From positions 1 through 43,591 of the IMG/VR virus record IMGVR_UViG_3300045976_000154: a DNA stretch of 43,591 nt; one strand, 5' to 3'. The notes under the pieces were generated by a model that saw only the letters and a list, made by a program, of their open reading frames with translations, had not been told where the DNA came from and ran no database searches. Shown piece after piece: positions 17,325 through 25,490 of the stretch. Made by a program: the position numbers and the translations under genes. Origin of the DNA: a virus. The stretch's first letter is position 1. Each line of letters begins with the position of its first letter.

Positions 17325-17351
17325 CGAAAGAGGGCGCCACGGCGGCGCCCT
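17325..17351 (-). terminator. Probable Rho-independent terminator
   Basis: Minus strand stem AGGGCGCC pairing with GGCGCCCT around a 5-base loop, followed by CTCTTTCG. The T tract is weak. It lies 25 bases after the stop of the upstream small structural gene and 24 bases before the repeat-protein start. The same stem ending plus TCTTTCG recurs at 23,922. Confidence 0.55.
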
Positions 17352-17375
17352 CCACCTATCGACGAGCCGAATGGC

Positions 17376-17813
17376 TCAGTTGTCGATCTGGAACTGCAGC
17401 GTGCCGGCGGCGAAGCTCACCGTGTTGCCGGTGTTGACCACCTGGCTGGCTTGGAGGGCCCCTTGGATCAGCATGTTGCCGCCCGAGGCCGCGTCGAACA
17501 GCGCCACCGAGACGACCGTGCCCCAGTTGGCCGACGGCGTCGGGAACGTGAGCACGTTGTTGTTCGAGATCGTGCCGCTCGTGCCGCTGGACGCGGTCGT
17601 CGAGCCGGCCGCCTGCGTGCCGCACCAGTCGGTGATCGAGCACGGCACCTGCACGCGCGCGTAGGAGCCGCCGGACACCTCGGTGCCGCCGCCCGCATCG
17701 GTCGGCGCCACGGTGAACAGCGCCACGTAGACGCTGGTCGGGGGCGTGAAGGCCTGACCTCGCATCAGGAAGTCGACCAGCTTGTTTTCCAGGTAATCGG
17801 TCATCGCGCTCAT
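17376..17813 (-). CDS. Virion structural / tail-fibre-associated protein
   Basis: A 145-residue protein that starts MSAMTDYLENKLVDFLMRG, then VYVALFTVAPTDAGGGTEVSGG. This N-terminal pattern is common in small phage structural proteins found beside fibre genes. The rest is low-charge beta strands rich in Ser, Thr, Asn and Ala. It probably forms part of a fibre or decoration assembly with the neighbouring repeat and Gly-rich proteins. A terminator follows. MTDY at 17,804 is an alternative start. Confidence 0.68.
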   Translation of the reverse strand: MSAMTDYLENKLVDFLMRGQAFTPPTSVYVALFTVAPTDAGGGTEVSGGSYARVQVPCSITDWCGTQAAGSTTASSGTSGTISNNNVLTFPTPSANWGTVVSVALFDAASGGNMLIQGALQASQVVNTGNTVSFAAGTLQFQIDN

Positions 17814-17866
17814 GCGGGCACCTCTTCAGTTTGAACAGCGCGAGTCGTCGCGCGACAGGGTAGGTT

Positions 17867-17886
17867 CCAGTCTTCCGTCACGACGC
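17867..17886 (-). promoter_or_regulatory. Conserved intergenic element, copy b
   Basis: Minus strand GCGTCGTGACGGAAGACTGG. It lies in the 78-base gap between the Gly-rich gene and the next start at 17,813, 10 bases past the preceding stop and 53 bases above the start codon. It keeps the CGTGAC core and the TGG but differs in the middle. Confidence 0.55.
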
Positions 17887-17891
17887 TCGCG

Positions 17892-18725
17892 TCAGGCGTC
17901 GTAGAAGAACTCGACGTAGCCGTTGGCGCCGGCCGCGCCAGCCGCGCCGCCGTAGCCGCCGCCGCCGCCGGCGCCGTAGCTCGTGGCTGCCGGCGACGTC
18001 GGCGCGGTGCTCGACGTCGCGATGCCACCCGCGCCACCGGCGCCCGCGCCGAAGGCCGACTGGCCACCCGCGCCGCCGCCGCCGTTCGTCGAGTTGCCGG
18101 CGCCCCCGTTCTGCGTGCCCAGCGTGTTGCCGCCCGCGTAGGAGTTCGGGCCGCCGGCGAAGTTGACCGCGCCGCCAGCGCCGCCGTAGTTGCCGCCGCC
18201 GCCGCCGCCGCGGATCGTCTGCGCCTGCGTGCCCACCAGGCCACCCTGCGCACCGTTGCCGGCGCCACCGGAGGGGCCGCCGTTCATGCCCGAGTTCGTG
18301 CCGCCGCCGTTACCGCCGTTCGTCGATGCGCCGGCGCCACCGCCGACGCCGTAGCCGTACTGGCGCGTGCCGATCGTGGTGCTGGAGATGGTCGTCACCG
18401 TGCCGCTCGTGCCGGCGCTGCCGGCCGCGCCGCCGGCTCCCCCCGGGCCGACCACGATGGTTACGGTCTCGCCCGGCGTCACGGTGAGCAGGTCGCCGAA
18501 GCGCTGGAAGCCGGAGCCACCACCACCACCACCGCCGCCGGCCGAGGCGAAGCCGCCGCCGCCGCCGCCGCCGCCGCCCGTGGCGTTGACCCGCATCTGG
18601 TAGACGTTGGCGGGCACGACCCAGGTGTACGTGCCGCCGGTGGCTTGCTGCACGCCATCGAGCGTGAAAGCCGCCAGCGTGCAGATGCCGAGGTGGGTGC
18701 GCCGCGGCGCGAAGGACATGGGCAT
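17892..18725 (-). CDS. Glycine-rich tail adhesin
   Basis: A 277-residue protein. Residues 1-45 are a beta-rich lead (TYTWVVPANVYQMRVNATG), followed by more than 200 residues of glycine-rich blocks: runs of up to nine Gly, and motifs GGxGGAGG and GAGGGGGYGGAAG. It ends in the compact C-terminus GYVEFFYDA. Gly-rich blocks separated by loops are the design of distal fibre adhesins that pack polyglycine II helices, with variable loops binding the receptor. It is encoded between other fibre genes. Receptor binding is inferred. Confidence 0.7.
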   Translation of the reverse strand: MPMSFAPRRTHLGICTLAAFTLDGVQQATGGTYTWVVPANVYQMRVNATGGGGGGGGGFASAGGGGGGGGSGFQRFGDLLTVTPGETVTIVVGPGGAGGAAGSAGTSGTVTTISSTTIGTRQYGYGVGGGAGASTNGGNGGGTNSGMNGGPSGGAGNGAQGGLVGTQAQTIRGGGGGGNYGGAGGAVNFAGGPNSYAGGNTLGTQNGGAGNSTNGGGGAGGQSAFGAGAGGAGGIATSSTAPTSPAATSYGAGGGGGYGGAAGAAGANGYVEFFYDA

Positions 18726-18737
18726 GGGGCTGGCTCC

Positions 18738-19658
18738 TTACCAGACGCGGGCGGCGAAGGCCTGGCCCGTCGTCGCGCCGATGATCGACAGCGCGCCCTG
18801 CGGCACGCCGTGGGCGGGGTACTCGAAGAGGACGCCAGGCGGGATCTGGAACGACTGCGGCGTGGCGCTGTTGATCGCGGCATTGCCCTGGTCGTTGAGC
18901 CAGAGGTCGCCCGTCGAGAGGTTCTGCAGCGAGAAGCCGCGGCGCGGCGCCGTGGCCGTCGCGGCGGCAACGATCGTCTGGAAGGTGCCGCCCGTCGTGA
19001 TCTTGCCGCTCACGTCCACGAGCGCCGGCGGGTCGAACTGGATGGTCGCGACCTGCGCGAGCGAGACCAGCGCGGTGGCCGACGTCGTCGTGGACGTGAC
19101 CTTGGCCGTGCCGGTGCCCGCCACCGAGACGCGCACGCGCACCGCGCTGCGCGCGCCGACCTCCAGGCGGTAGCGGCCGTCCGTCGTGGTGCTCGACACC
19201 AGCGTCTTGCCGGAGAGCACCGTCATGCCGCCCCAGCTGGGCGTCGCGGCACCGACGTTCTCGCTGGTCTCGAAGACGATCGTCGCGCCCGAGCCGGTGA
19301 GACCCGAGATGTCCAGGCCGATCGCCGCCTCGTCGGCCGAGATCGTCCAGGTGAGCGCTGAGTTGAGCGTCAGGGCGAGCGAGGCGTCGTTGACGATCGC
19401 GGCCGCGTGCGAGACCGTCTTGCCGTCGATCGACGCGAGCGAGGCCTGCATGGCCTGTTCGGCCGTGATCTGCGTCGCCTGGTTCGCCGACGTGGCGCTG
19501 CCTGCGCCGCCCCCGCCGCCTCCGCCGGAGCCGATCAGGTACGGCGTGGGCGTGCCGCTCGACGAGTCGAACCCATAGGGGCCCGTGCCGTCCGCCTCCT
19601 TGTACCAGTGGCCGCTATCGCGCTGGAAGCTATAGCCCGGGAAGTTCGTGGGTGCCAT
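18738..19658 (-). CDS. Virion structural protein (fibre/decoration region)
   Basis: A 306-residue protein with an N-terminal aromatic segment (YSFQRDSGHWYKEADG), a GGGGGGG linker near residue 45, a short helical piece (ITAEQAMQASLASIDGK), then beta-sandwich-like repeats. The last 90 residues (GFSLQNLSTGDLWLND, SFQIPPGVLFEYPAHG) look like a C-terminal jelly-roll found in phage structural and fibre proteins. The start lies 22 bases below a copy of the conserved intergenic element. No enzymatic residues are apparent. Confidence 0.62.
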   Translation of the reverse strand: MAPTNFPGYSFQRDSGHWYKEADGTGPYGFDSSSGTPTPYLIGSGGGGGGGAGSATSANQATQITAEQAMQASLASIDGKTVSHAAAIVNDASLALTLNSALTWTISADEAAIGLDISGLTGSGATIVFETSENVGAATPSWGGMTVLSGKTLVSSTTTDGRYRLEVGARSAVRVRVSVAGTGTAKVTSTTTSATALVSLAQVATIQFDPPALVDVSGKITTGGTFQTIVAAATATAPRRGFSLQNLSTGDLWLNDQGNAAINSATPQSFQIPPGVLFEYPAHGVPQGALSIIGATTGQAFAARVW

Positions 19659-19662
19659 GAAG

Positions 19663-19680
19663 AAGCCTCGGTTGAGGCTT
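19663..19680 (-). other. Hairpin at gene start (weak terminator or leader)
   Basis: Minus strand AAGCCTC pairs with GAGGCTT around a 4-base loop and is followed by CTTC and the ATG at 19,658. The T tract is poor. It may be a weak terminator, or may mask the ribosome binding site of the downstream gene. Confidence 0.45.
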
Positions 19681-19700
19681 CCAGCGTGGCGTCACGACGC
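19681..19700 (-). promoter_or_regulatory. Conserved intergenic element, copy c
   Basis: Exact 20-base duplicate of the element at 12,055-12,074. It begins directly after the preceding gene's stop codon and sits above a hairpin and the next start. Confidence 0.65.
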
Positions 19701-22664
19701 TCAGTACGGCGCGAATGCGATGCCGCTGACCGTGGGGCTGCCGCCCATGTTGGCCGGGAATAGCACGCGCAGTCGCACCGGGCCGAGGAATTCGACGCTG
19801 CCCGAGTAGATGGCGGGCGCGGGAACGCACACCGTGCCCGACTGCGACCCCGAGCCGTTGTTCACCAGCTGCGTCGTGCCCAGCGTGAGCCAGTTGCCCG
19901 CGCCGTCGTCATATTGCAGCGTCGCGAACGTGGTGTAGCCCACCGCGTCCGAGCCATAGATCGTGAACGCGTAGCGCCGCATGCGCGGGCTGCAGAAGAG
20001 GAAATCGAGGTTGCGCGCGTAGGTGCGCGCGAACCAGTAATAGTTCGGAGCCGAACCGATGGTCGCCCCGTTGCCGCCGGCCGCCGCCGCGAGCTCGGTC
20101 CCGTTGAGGTAGTGCGAGACGCCGAGGAAGCCGCTGCCGCTGTCGATCGTGGCGTAGTTGCGCGGCGTGTTCATCATCGCGAGGAACGCGCGCAGCTTCG
20201 GGCTGTAGTTCGGGTCGCCCGGCGTGATGCTGTCGGTGTAGGTCTGGCAGATCGACCAGCCGCCCTGCGCGGCGTTCTGCCAGGCGTGCGGCGTGCCGGA
20301 GTAGAAGAAGAAGTCGTCGCCGCCGTACTGGCACCAGTTCGTGAAGATGGCGGTGACCACCGCGCCCATGCGCTCGTCGCTGTGGGCGGCGATGACGAGC
20401 GACGGGACCGCCTGCGTGTCCGGCCCACCCTCGTAGTAGACGGGCTTGACGCCGAAGCGCCGGCACATGCCGATGAAGCCGCGGATCTGGTTGTCGTTGC
20501 CCTGCAGGCCCGAGTTCGTCGAGTTGACGTAGAAGCCGCCGGCCTGCCCCTGCGTGAACAGCTGGTCGACCGTCGTCGCGGCCGCGCCCGCGGAGACGTA
20601 GCCCGCGATCGTCATGGCCTCGACCCACGCCATGCTGCCGCCCGAGATGTACTTCGCGTAGGAGAACTCGATGGGGACGGTGCCGTTCTGGTTGTTGGGC
20701 GTGCCGAACGTCGCCGCCGACAGGCCGATGACGAACTTGTCCTGCGGCCGCACCGCCGTGACCGTCTGCCAGAGGTTGTAGGCGGCGCGGATGTAGTACT
20801 TCTGCTTGATGCGCTCGACGGTCAGGAAGTAGCCGTCGGTGAGCATCTGGCTCGCGAGGTTGAAGTAGATCACCAGGCCCGAGCCGGCCGTCGCGTTGGC
20901 CGCGAGCGTGCCCTGGTAGTGGTAGGTGAACTTGCACGCGCCCGACGTCGAGCCGTCGTCCAGCAGCGTGATCGTCACCGGCAGCGTCGTCGACGGGCTG
21001 CCCGTGGCCGCGAGGATGGGCGAGCTGAAGTTGGCCGAGGCCGACTGGCTGCAGCAGACGATGCACTGCGCGCCGTTCACGATGAACGGGTAGGCCGCAT
21101 TCGAGACCTTCATCGTCACCGTGGCCGTGCCCGCGCCATCGGCGACGACGCTCGCAATCTGGAAGGCCGAATAGCCGCCCACGGCCGCGAGCTCGTAGTT
21201 CGCGATGCCCTTCGCATCCGCGTTGGCCAGCTGCTCCAACAGGTGGTAGTTCGTCGAGAACGACGAGTTCCAGATTTCGTTGCCGACCTCCCACCGGATC
21301 GCGACGCTCGACGGCCAGCCGATCGTGTTGAACAGCGTCGCGACGCCCGTGCCGTAGTCGGGCGTGCACAGCGCGCCGAAGTTCAGCCAGACCTTGCGCA
21401 GCTTCGAGCCCGGGTAGGCCTTCACCGCCTGCACGAAGGCCGTAACCGACTCCCACGACGGGTACATGCCGGCTTGGCACTTCCCGTAGTTGAACGGGCG
21501 CGAGCTCCAGCCCTGGTCGGGCTTGAGCACGTTCTGCACGCCGTTCGTGCACAGGAAGTCCATCATGCGCAGGCCGTAGAACCGCGCGTAGTGGGCCACG
21601 CAGGACGACCGGTACAGCGGGCCGCCCAGGCTCGACTGCGAGCCGTCGAAGGGGCAGTCGACGTCCCAGATCCGGCCGTTCCACTGGAAGCACGCCACGC
21701 CGCCCAGCGACGTGATCGTGAACGAGTAGCGCGTCGTCACGCCATCGGCGTCGAGAAGCGGCCCGCTCAGGGTGACGTTCGAGCCGTTCGCCGCGACCAT
21801 CGTCACGGCCTGACCGGCGGACTTGTAGGAGATCCAGTACTGCTGCCCGTGGGTGAGCTGCCCGTCGACGACGTTGATCGTGCCCGCCGAGATGACGAGT
21901 TCAGCCGGCACGAGCGGCCAGCCGTCGGTGTCGAGCGACGTGCCCAGCAGCCAGCTCGGGTACGGGCCCGCGCTCGCGAGGTTGACGAGCAGCGTGACCA
22001 TCGCCTGCGTCGTCGAGATGAAGCTCGTGATCTGGGCGACCGTCTGGCCGGCGATCGTGATGTACTTGCCCACGTCGTCCGACGTGCCATAGAAGCCGTT
22101 GATCGAGCCGGCCTTGTTGCCGGGCAGCGTCGACGTCGCGACCACGTTGGCGCCGGCCGTGGCCTGCGAGAAGCTCAGCACGCCGTTGGCGACCTGCGTC
22201 GCCATGAACGTCCCCTGCACGCCGAAGCCGCGCGCGGACAGCACGGCGTTGTTGTACTGGACGGCGCTCATGTTCACGCCGCACAGGCCCGGCGCGTAGG
22301 TGAGGCCGTTGCCGTACATGAGGGGCGGCACGATCATCACCGTCTTGGACGTGCCATGGCGCGTGCCGAGCGTGTTGGTCGCGTCCTGCGTGAGCTGCAG
22401 TACCTTGCCCGCGTCGCCGACGACCGTCTGGTAGGTCTGGCCCTGCGAGATGCCATTGAGCAGCACCGACACTGAGCCGAGCGTCGGCGCGGGCGTGCCG
22501 ACGGCCGAGCCATTGCCGTAGGCCGTCGCGCCCGTGCCCGGCGCGATCAGGTCGCCTTCGAAGACCTCCGAGGGCATGTACGGGCCGAACGTGAACGCCG
22601 GGAAGCCCGCCGGGTAGGCGACGAGCTTGGAGGCGCGCGCGCGCGAATGGAGGGCAGCTCGCAT
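19701..22664 (-). CDS. Tail-associated glycoside hydrolase (clan GH-A-like)
   Basis: A 987-residue protein. Residues about 1-330 form beta-rich modules for virion attachment. Residues about 340-800 look like a TIM-barrel hydrolase: WLNFGALCTPD, then RWEVGNEIWNSSF with the NE acid/base pair (Glu463), and later KPVYYEGG with a candidate nucleophile Glu745. The pair of glutamates at the ends of strands 4 and 7 is the hallmark of clan GH-A. A beta insertion separates them. Residues 850-987 are a C-terminal beta-sandwich that may bind carbohydrate. It probably degrades host surface polysaccharide during adsorption. Confidence 0.7.
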   Translation of the reverse strand: MRAALHSRARASKLVAYPAGFPAFTFGPYMPSEVFEGDLIAPGTGATAYGNGSAVGTPAPTLGSVSVLLNGISQGQTYQTVVGDAGKVLQLTQDATNTLGTRHGTSKTVMIVPPLMYGNGLTYAPGLCGVNMSAVQYNNAVLSARGFGVQGTFMATQVANGVLSFSQATAGANVVATSTLPGNKAGSINGFYGTSDDVGKYITIAGQTVAQITSFISTTQAMVTLLVNLASAGPYPSWLLGTSLDTDGWPLVPAELVISAGTINVVDGQLTHGQQYWISYKSAGQAVTMVAANGSNVTLSGPLLDADGVTTRYSFTITSLGGVACFQWNGRIWDVDCPFDGSQSSLGGPLYRSSCVAHYARFYGLRMMDFLCTNGVQNVLKPDQGWSSRPFNYGKCQAGMYPSWESVTAFVQAVKAYPGSKLRKVWLNFGALCTPDYGTGVATLFNTIGWPSSVAIRWEVGNEIWNSSFSTNYHLLEQLANADAKGIANYELAAVGGYSAFQIASVVADGAGTATVTMKVSNAAYPFIVNGAQCIVCCSQSASANFSSPILAATGSPSTTLPVTITLLDDGSTSGACKFTYHYQGTLAANATAGSGLVIYFNLASQMLTDGYFLTVERIKQKYYIRAAYNLWQTVTAVRPQDKFVIGLSAATFGTPNNQNGTVPIEFSYAKYISGGSMAWVEAMTIAGYVSAGAAATTVDQLFTQGQAGGFYVNSTNSGLQGNDNQIRGFIGMCRRFGVKPVYYEGGPDTQAVPSLVIAAHSDERMGAVVTAIFTNWCQYGGDDFFFYSGTPHAWQNAAQGGWSICQTYTDSITPGDPNYSPKLRAFLAMMNTPRNYATIDSGSGFLGVSHYLNGTELAAAAGGNGATIGSAPNYYWFARTYARNLDFLFCSPRMRRYAFTIYGSDAVGYTTFATLQYDDGAGNWLTLGTTQLVNNGSGSQSGTVCVPAPAIYSGSVEFLGPVRLRVLFPANMGGSPTVSGIAFAPY

Positions 22665-22677
22665 CGTCCGTCCCCCT

Positions 22678-23448
22678 TCAGTTCGCCAGGACGCGCCAGG
22701 TGTTCGTGGCGATCTTGTAGAGCTGCGCGGTCTCCAGCTGCGCGCTGATCGACAGCGTGCGCGACGTCGGCTTGACGATCGTCACCGTCTCCGCATCCGC
22801 GCTCGGCGCGATCGACGTCGTGCCCGTGCCGGCCTGCGTCACCGTCACCAGCGTGTACAGCGGGAACGGCACCTCGGAGTTGGGCGGGATGAACACCGTG
22901 TTGGCTGCGGCGTTGTTCATGTCGACGTTCGAGCCCGCATCCGACAGCACCAGCTGGTAACTGGTGCCGGTCTGCGCGTTCAGCGGCTGGACGTTGAGCT
23001 CGCCGTTGATGGTGCTGATCGACCCGGAGTTCGTCGAGATCGACGCCTGCAGCGCGGCAAGCGCCGTCTTTAGGGGCGTGTTGACCGACGTCAGGTCGAC
23101 CGTCGCCTTGTCCGTGAGCCCGGCGTAGGTCGTCGAGCCGCCGCCGCCCGCGAGCGCGGTGTAGCTCAGGCCGTCGTCGCTCACGCGGTACAGCGTGGCG
23201 CGCGCGCCGATCTGGTAGAAGATCGTGTGGTTGCCCGAGGCCACGTCCTGCGGCGTCGGCGCGGCCTGCAGCTGCGCCAGCGTGCGCCCGGTGGGCTGCT
23301 GCGGCACGAACCACAGGCGATCGTTGCTCAGGCGGTAGGTCTTGACCGGATCGGTGAAGTCGAAGAACAGCGCGTCGGGCCCCAGCGACAGATCCTGCGT
23401 CGACGGGTGGAGCTGAAGTTGATAGGGGGTGCGCGGATACGACGTCAT
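22678..23448 (-). CDS. Virion structural protein with trimeric-fibre features
   Basis: A 256-residue protein (starts MTSYPRTPYQLQLHPS). The N-terminal 95 residues contain LFFDFTDPVKTYRLSNDRLWFVPQQ. After a GGGG break comes a helical stretch (KTALAALQASISTNSGSISTING) that looks like a short coiled coil. A beta-rich C-terminus follows with LVTVTQAGTGTTSI and AETVTIVKPTSRTLS. This plan is common in decoration or fibre proteins. The start was placed at the ATG below the conserved element. The glycoside hydrolase gene follows by 13 bases. Confidence 0.62.
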   Translation of the reverse strand: MTSYPRTPYQLQLHPSTQDLSLGPDALFFDFTDPVKTYRLSNDRLWFVPQQPTGRTLAQLQAAPTPQDVASGNHTIFYQIGARATLYRVSDDGLSYTALAGGGGSTTYAGLTDKATVDLTSVNTPLKTALAALQASISTNSGSISTINGELNVQPLNAQTGTSYQLVLSDAGSNVDMNNAAANTVFIPPNSEVPFPLYTLVTVTQAGTGTTSIAPSADAETVTIVKPTSRTLSISAQLETAQLYKIATNTWRVLAN

Positions 23449-23477
23449 GCAGGGGCTCCAGGGGAGGGTGCTTCTGC

Positions 23478-23497
23478 CCAGGATGGCGTCACGACGC
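23478..23497 (-). promoter_or_regulatory. Conserved intergenic element, copy d
   Basis: Minus strand GCGTCGTGACGCCATCCTGG, 18 of 20 bases identical to copies a and c. It sits between a strong terminator and the next gene start at 23,448. That placement, just past a terminator, supports a promoter role. Confidence 0.68.
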
Positions 23498-23504
23498 AGG
23501 CGTG

Positions 23505-23527
23505 AAAAAGCCGCCCGAAGGCGGCTT
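23505..23527 (-). terminator. Rho-independent terminator
   Basis: Minus strand AAGCCGCC pairs with GGCGGCTT around TTCG and is followed by further T residues (GGCTTTTTCA). It lies 20 bases past the stop of the 114-residue gene and ends the capsid-side transcription unit. Confidence 0.88.
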
Positions 23528-23546
23528 GGCGCGGGCGTGCGGCGCG

Positions 23547-23891
23547 TCAGGCGCCGGGCTCGGTCTTCGTCTGGTCGGGCTTGCCGGAGTCGGCCGGCAC
23601 TTCCTTGACCTTGGCGGCCTTGGCCTTGCGGAACTCCGCGGCGCGCGCGGCCTTGAGCTTCTCGTGCGCGGCCTCGGCGGACTTCTCGTCGGCGCCCAGG
23701 CGCGTGATCGGGAAGACGTCGATGCCCTCGTACAGCGCCAGGTCGGCGTCGCTCAGCTCGCCCACGTAGTGCAGGCCCGTGGGCTCCTTCGAGTCCGGGT
23801 TGTCGAATGCCGGCACGAACTCGTGATGGTTGATCTTGCGCGCGGCGAAGGGCGCGACCTTGCAGTCGATGCGGAAAATCTCGTTGGCCAT
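23547..23891 (-). CDS. Small protein downstream of major capsid gene
   Basis: A 114-residue soluble protein. The N-terminal half is compact (MANEIFRIDCKVAPFAARKI, LHYVGELSDADLALYEG). The C-terminal half is a Lys/Ala/Glu-rich helix and disordered tail (AEAAHEKLKAARAAEFRKAK). It is encoded between terminators at 23,922 and 23,505 with its own ribosome binding site. A minor capsid or head protein is plausible from position. I do not recognise the family. Confidence 0.6.
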   Translation of the reverse strand: MANEIFRIDCKVAPFAARKINHHEFVPAFDNPDSKEPTGLHYVGELSDADLALYEGIDVFPITRLGADEKSAEAAHEKLKAARAAEFRKAKAAKVKEVPADSGKPDQTKTEPGA

Positions 23892-23921
23892 GATGGCGCT
23901 CCTTGGTGGTTGCTGGGGATG

Positions 23922-23946
23922 CGAAAGAGGCGCCCCGAAGGGCGCC
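23922..23946 (-). terminator. Probable terminator after major capsid gene
   Basis: Minus strand GGCGCCC pairs with GGGCGCC around TTCG, followed by TCTTTCG. It lies 43 bases past the capsid stop. The weak T tract suggests partial termination, lowering expression of the gene that follows relative to capsid protein. Confidence 0.6.
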
Positions 23947-23989
23947 CCAGGCGATCGACGAGAGCGAGGCGCCCGCGCCGGTCACCTCA

Positions 23990-25450
23990 TCAGCCGAACG
24001 GCTTCCAGAGCTGCGACGCCGTCACGATGTTCTTGATGAGCACATGCTGGCGGCGCTTCTGCAGGCGCAGGTAGCCGAACAGCAGCTGGGCCCACGGCAG
24101 CGTGGCGGCCTGCGTCGGGTACAGCTCGAAGCGCGACATCGGGTACAGCTGGCGCCAGCTGATGGCGTCGGCGCCCGGGCCCATCGACAGCAGGCGCGCC
24201 TTGGTCGTGCCCGGGAAGTCGAAGTTCATGTCGGTGTACGTCGTCGTGCTGCCGCTCATGTTGCGCGGCATGCGCTTCATCAGGCGCACGTCGTTCGTCT
24301 GGTTCGTGCCGTTCTTGCGCGAGCGGTAGATCGCGTAGCCGGTCTCCAGGCCCGAGGACGACTGCGTGATCGTGATCGTCACGCTGCCGCCCGCGGCCAC
24401 CGTCACCGCCGCGGACATCACGCCCGTGGACTGGCCGGCGTTGGTGACGCCCGTGACGAAGTAGTAGAACTGGCCGGCGTGCGCGGTCTGCCAGTTCGAA
24501 CCCGACACGCTGCTGTTGGCCGACACCGTGACCGAGGCGGGCTGCTGCGACGCCAGCGAGGCGGCCAGGGCGCCGTTCTGCGGGTTGACCAGCTGGAACG
24601 GGACCAGCATGGGCTCGTCACGGATGAACACGTCCGGCACCGACCGCACCGGGCCCCACGACGTGCGGATCGCCTCGACCGGCGAGCCCTTGCTGATCTT
24701 GCCCGAGCCCGAAAGCTGGTTCAGCAGCACGCGCGCGTCCGCGTCCATGTTGTTGTCGAAGTCGGCCTGCACGCCGTTCGAGACGAACAGGTCGGTCGGC
24801 GTACCGTAGTTGCCCATGCCGACGATGACCTGGACGGCCTGGTTGACCTGCGCGAGCTGCGACAGGGAAGCACCGCCGGCGTCGATGATGTGGTCGGAGC
24901 TGTTCAGGCCCGCGATCTGCACGTCGATGCCGTCGAACTCCGTCGGCACGACCGACGAGTCGCCCTCGAAGCAGAGGAACTCCGCGTCGGTGAGCAGCTG
25001 CAGGGCGCCGTTGCGCGCTTCCACGGCCTTGGCCTGGACGATGTTGTTGCCCAGCGTCGACACGAGGGAGACCTCGCGGCGCGTCATGAGGAACTTCACC
25101 TGCGCGGTGCGGCGAGCGTAGTTGCCCTGCGCGGCGTTGATGATCCCGAGCTCCGAGTTCGTCGAGCCGCCCAGGAAGCCGCCGATCAGGTCCTGCTCCG
25201 TCCATTCGTCGACGGTCGCGCCGGCGGTGGACTTGGGCATCGCGTTGAACAGCTTGAAGTGCTTGTTCTCCTGGATAGTCGCCTTCATCGTGTGATCGAG
25301 CGACTGGATGCGGAACGCGGTCGCGCCCGTGAAGGTGGCCGAGTCGGTGCCGTAGCCCGCGGTCAGCGCCTTCTGCAGGGCTTCGGCTTCGGCGCCCGAG
25401 AAGGCACCGGAGCCCCCGCTCAGGGAGGAAAGATGTTGCAGCAGATCCAT
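23990..25450 (-). CDS. Major capsid protein with Ig-like insertion
   Basis: A 486-residue protein in the standard order after protease and scaffold. Residues 30-70 contain LTAGYGTDSATFTG and IQSLDHTMKATIQE, typical of the N-terminal region of HK97-fold capsid proteins. TRREVSLVSTLGNN and a long helical spine follow. Residues about 300-390 (ASVTVSANSSVSGS to YAIYRSRKNGT) have the beta pattern and TGYAIYR end of a fibronectin/Ig-like domain inserted in the capsid fold. The C-terminus (FGYLRLQKRRQHVLIKNI) is basic. Part of the N-terminus is probably removed at maturation. Confidence 0.88.
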   Translation of the reverse strand: MDLLQHLSSLSGGSGAFSGAEAEALQKALTAGYGTDSATFTGATAFRIQSLDHTMKATIQENKHFKLFNAMPKSTAGATVDEWTEQDLIGGFLGGSTNSELGIINAAQGNYARRTAQVKFLMTRREVSLVSTLGNNIVQAKAVEARNGALQLLTDAEFLCFEGDSSVVPTEFDGIDVQIAGLNSSDHIIDAGGASLSQLAQVNQAVQVIVGMGNYGTPTDLFVSNGVQADFDNNMDADARVLLNQLSGSGKISKGSPVEAIRTSWGPVRSVPDVFIRDEPMLVPFQLVNPQNGALAASLASQQPASVTVSANSSVSGSNWQTAHAGQFYYFVTGVTNAGQSTGVMSAAVTVAAGGSVTITITQSSSGLETGYAIYRSRKNGTNQTNDVRLMKRMPRNMSGSTTTYTDMNFDFPGTTKARLLSMGPGADAISWRQLYPMSRFELYPTQAATLPWAQLLFGYLRLQKRRQHVLIKNIVTASQLWKPFG

Positions 25451-25490
25451 GGTGGTCTCCTGAAGTTGGTGTCTGGGGTGAATCGGGGGC

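Noticed and set aside
19914-22475. 853-residue plus-strand frame and a 594-residue minus-strand frame
   Set aside because: Both overlap the glycoside hydrolase gene in other frames and have shadow-type composition.
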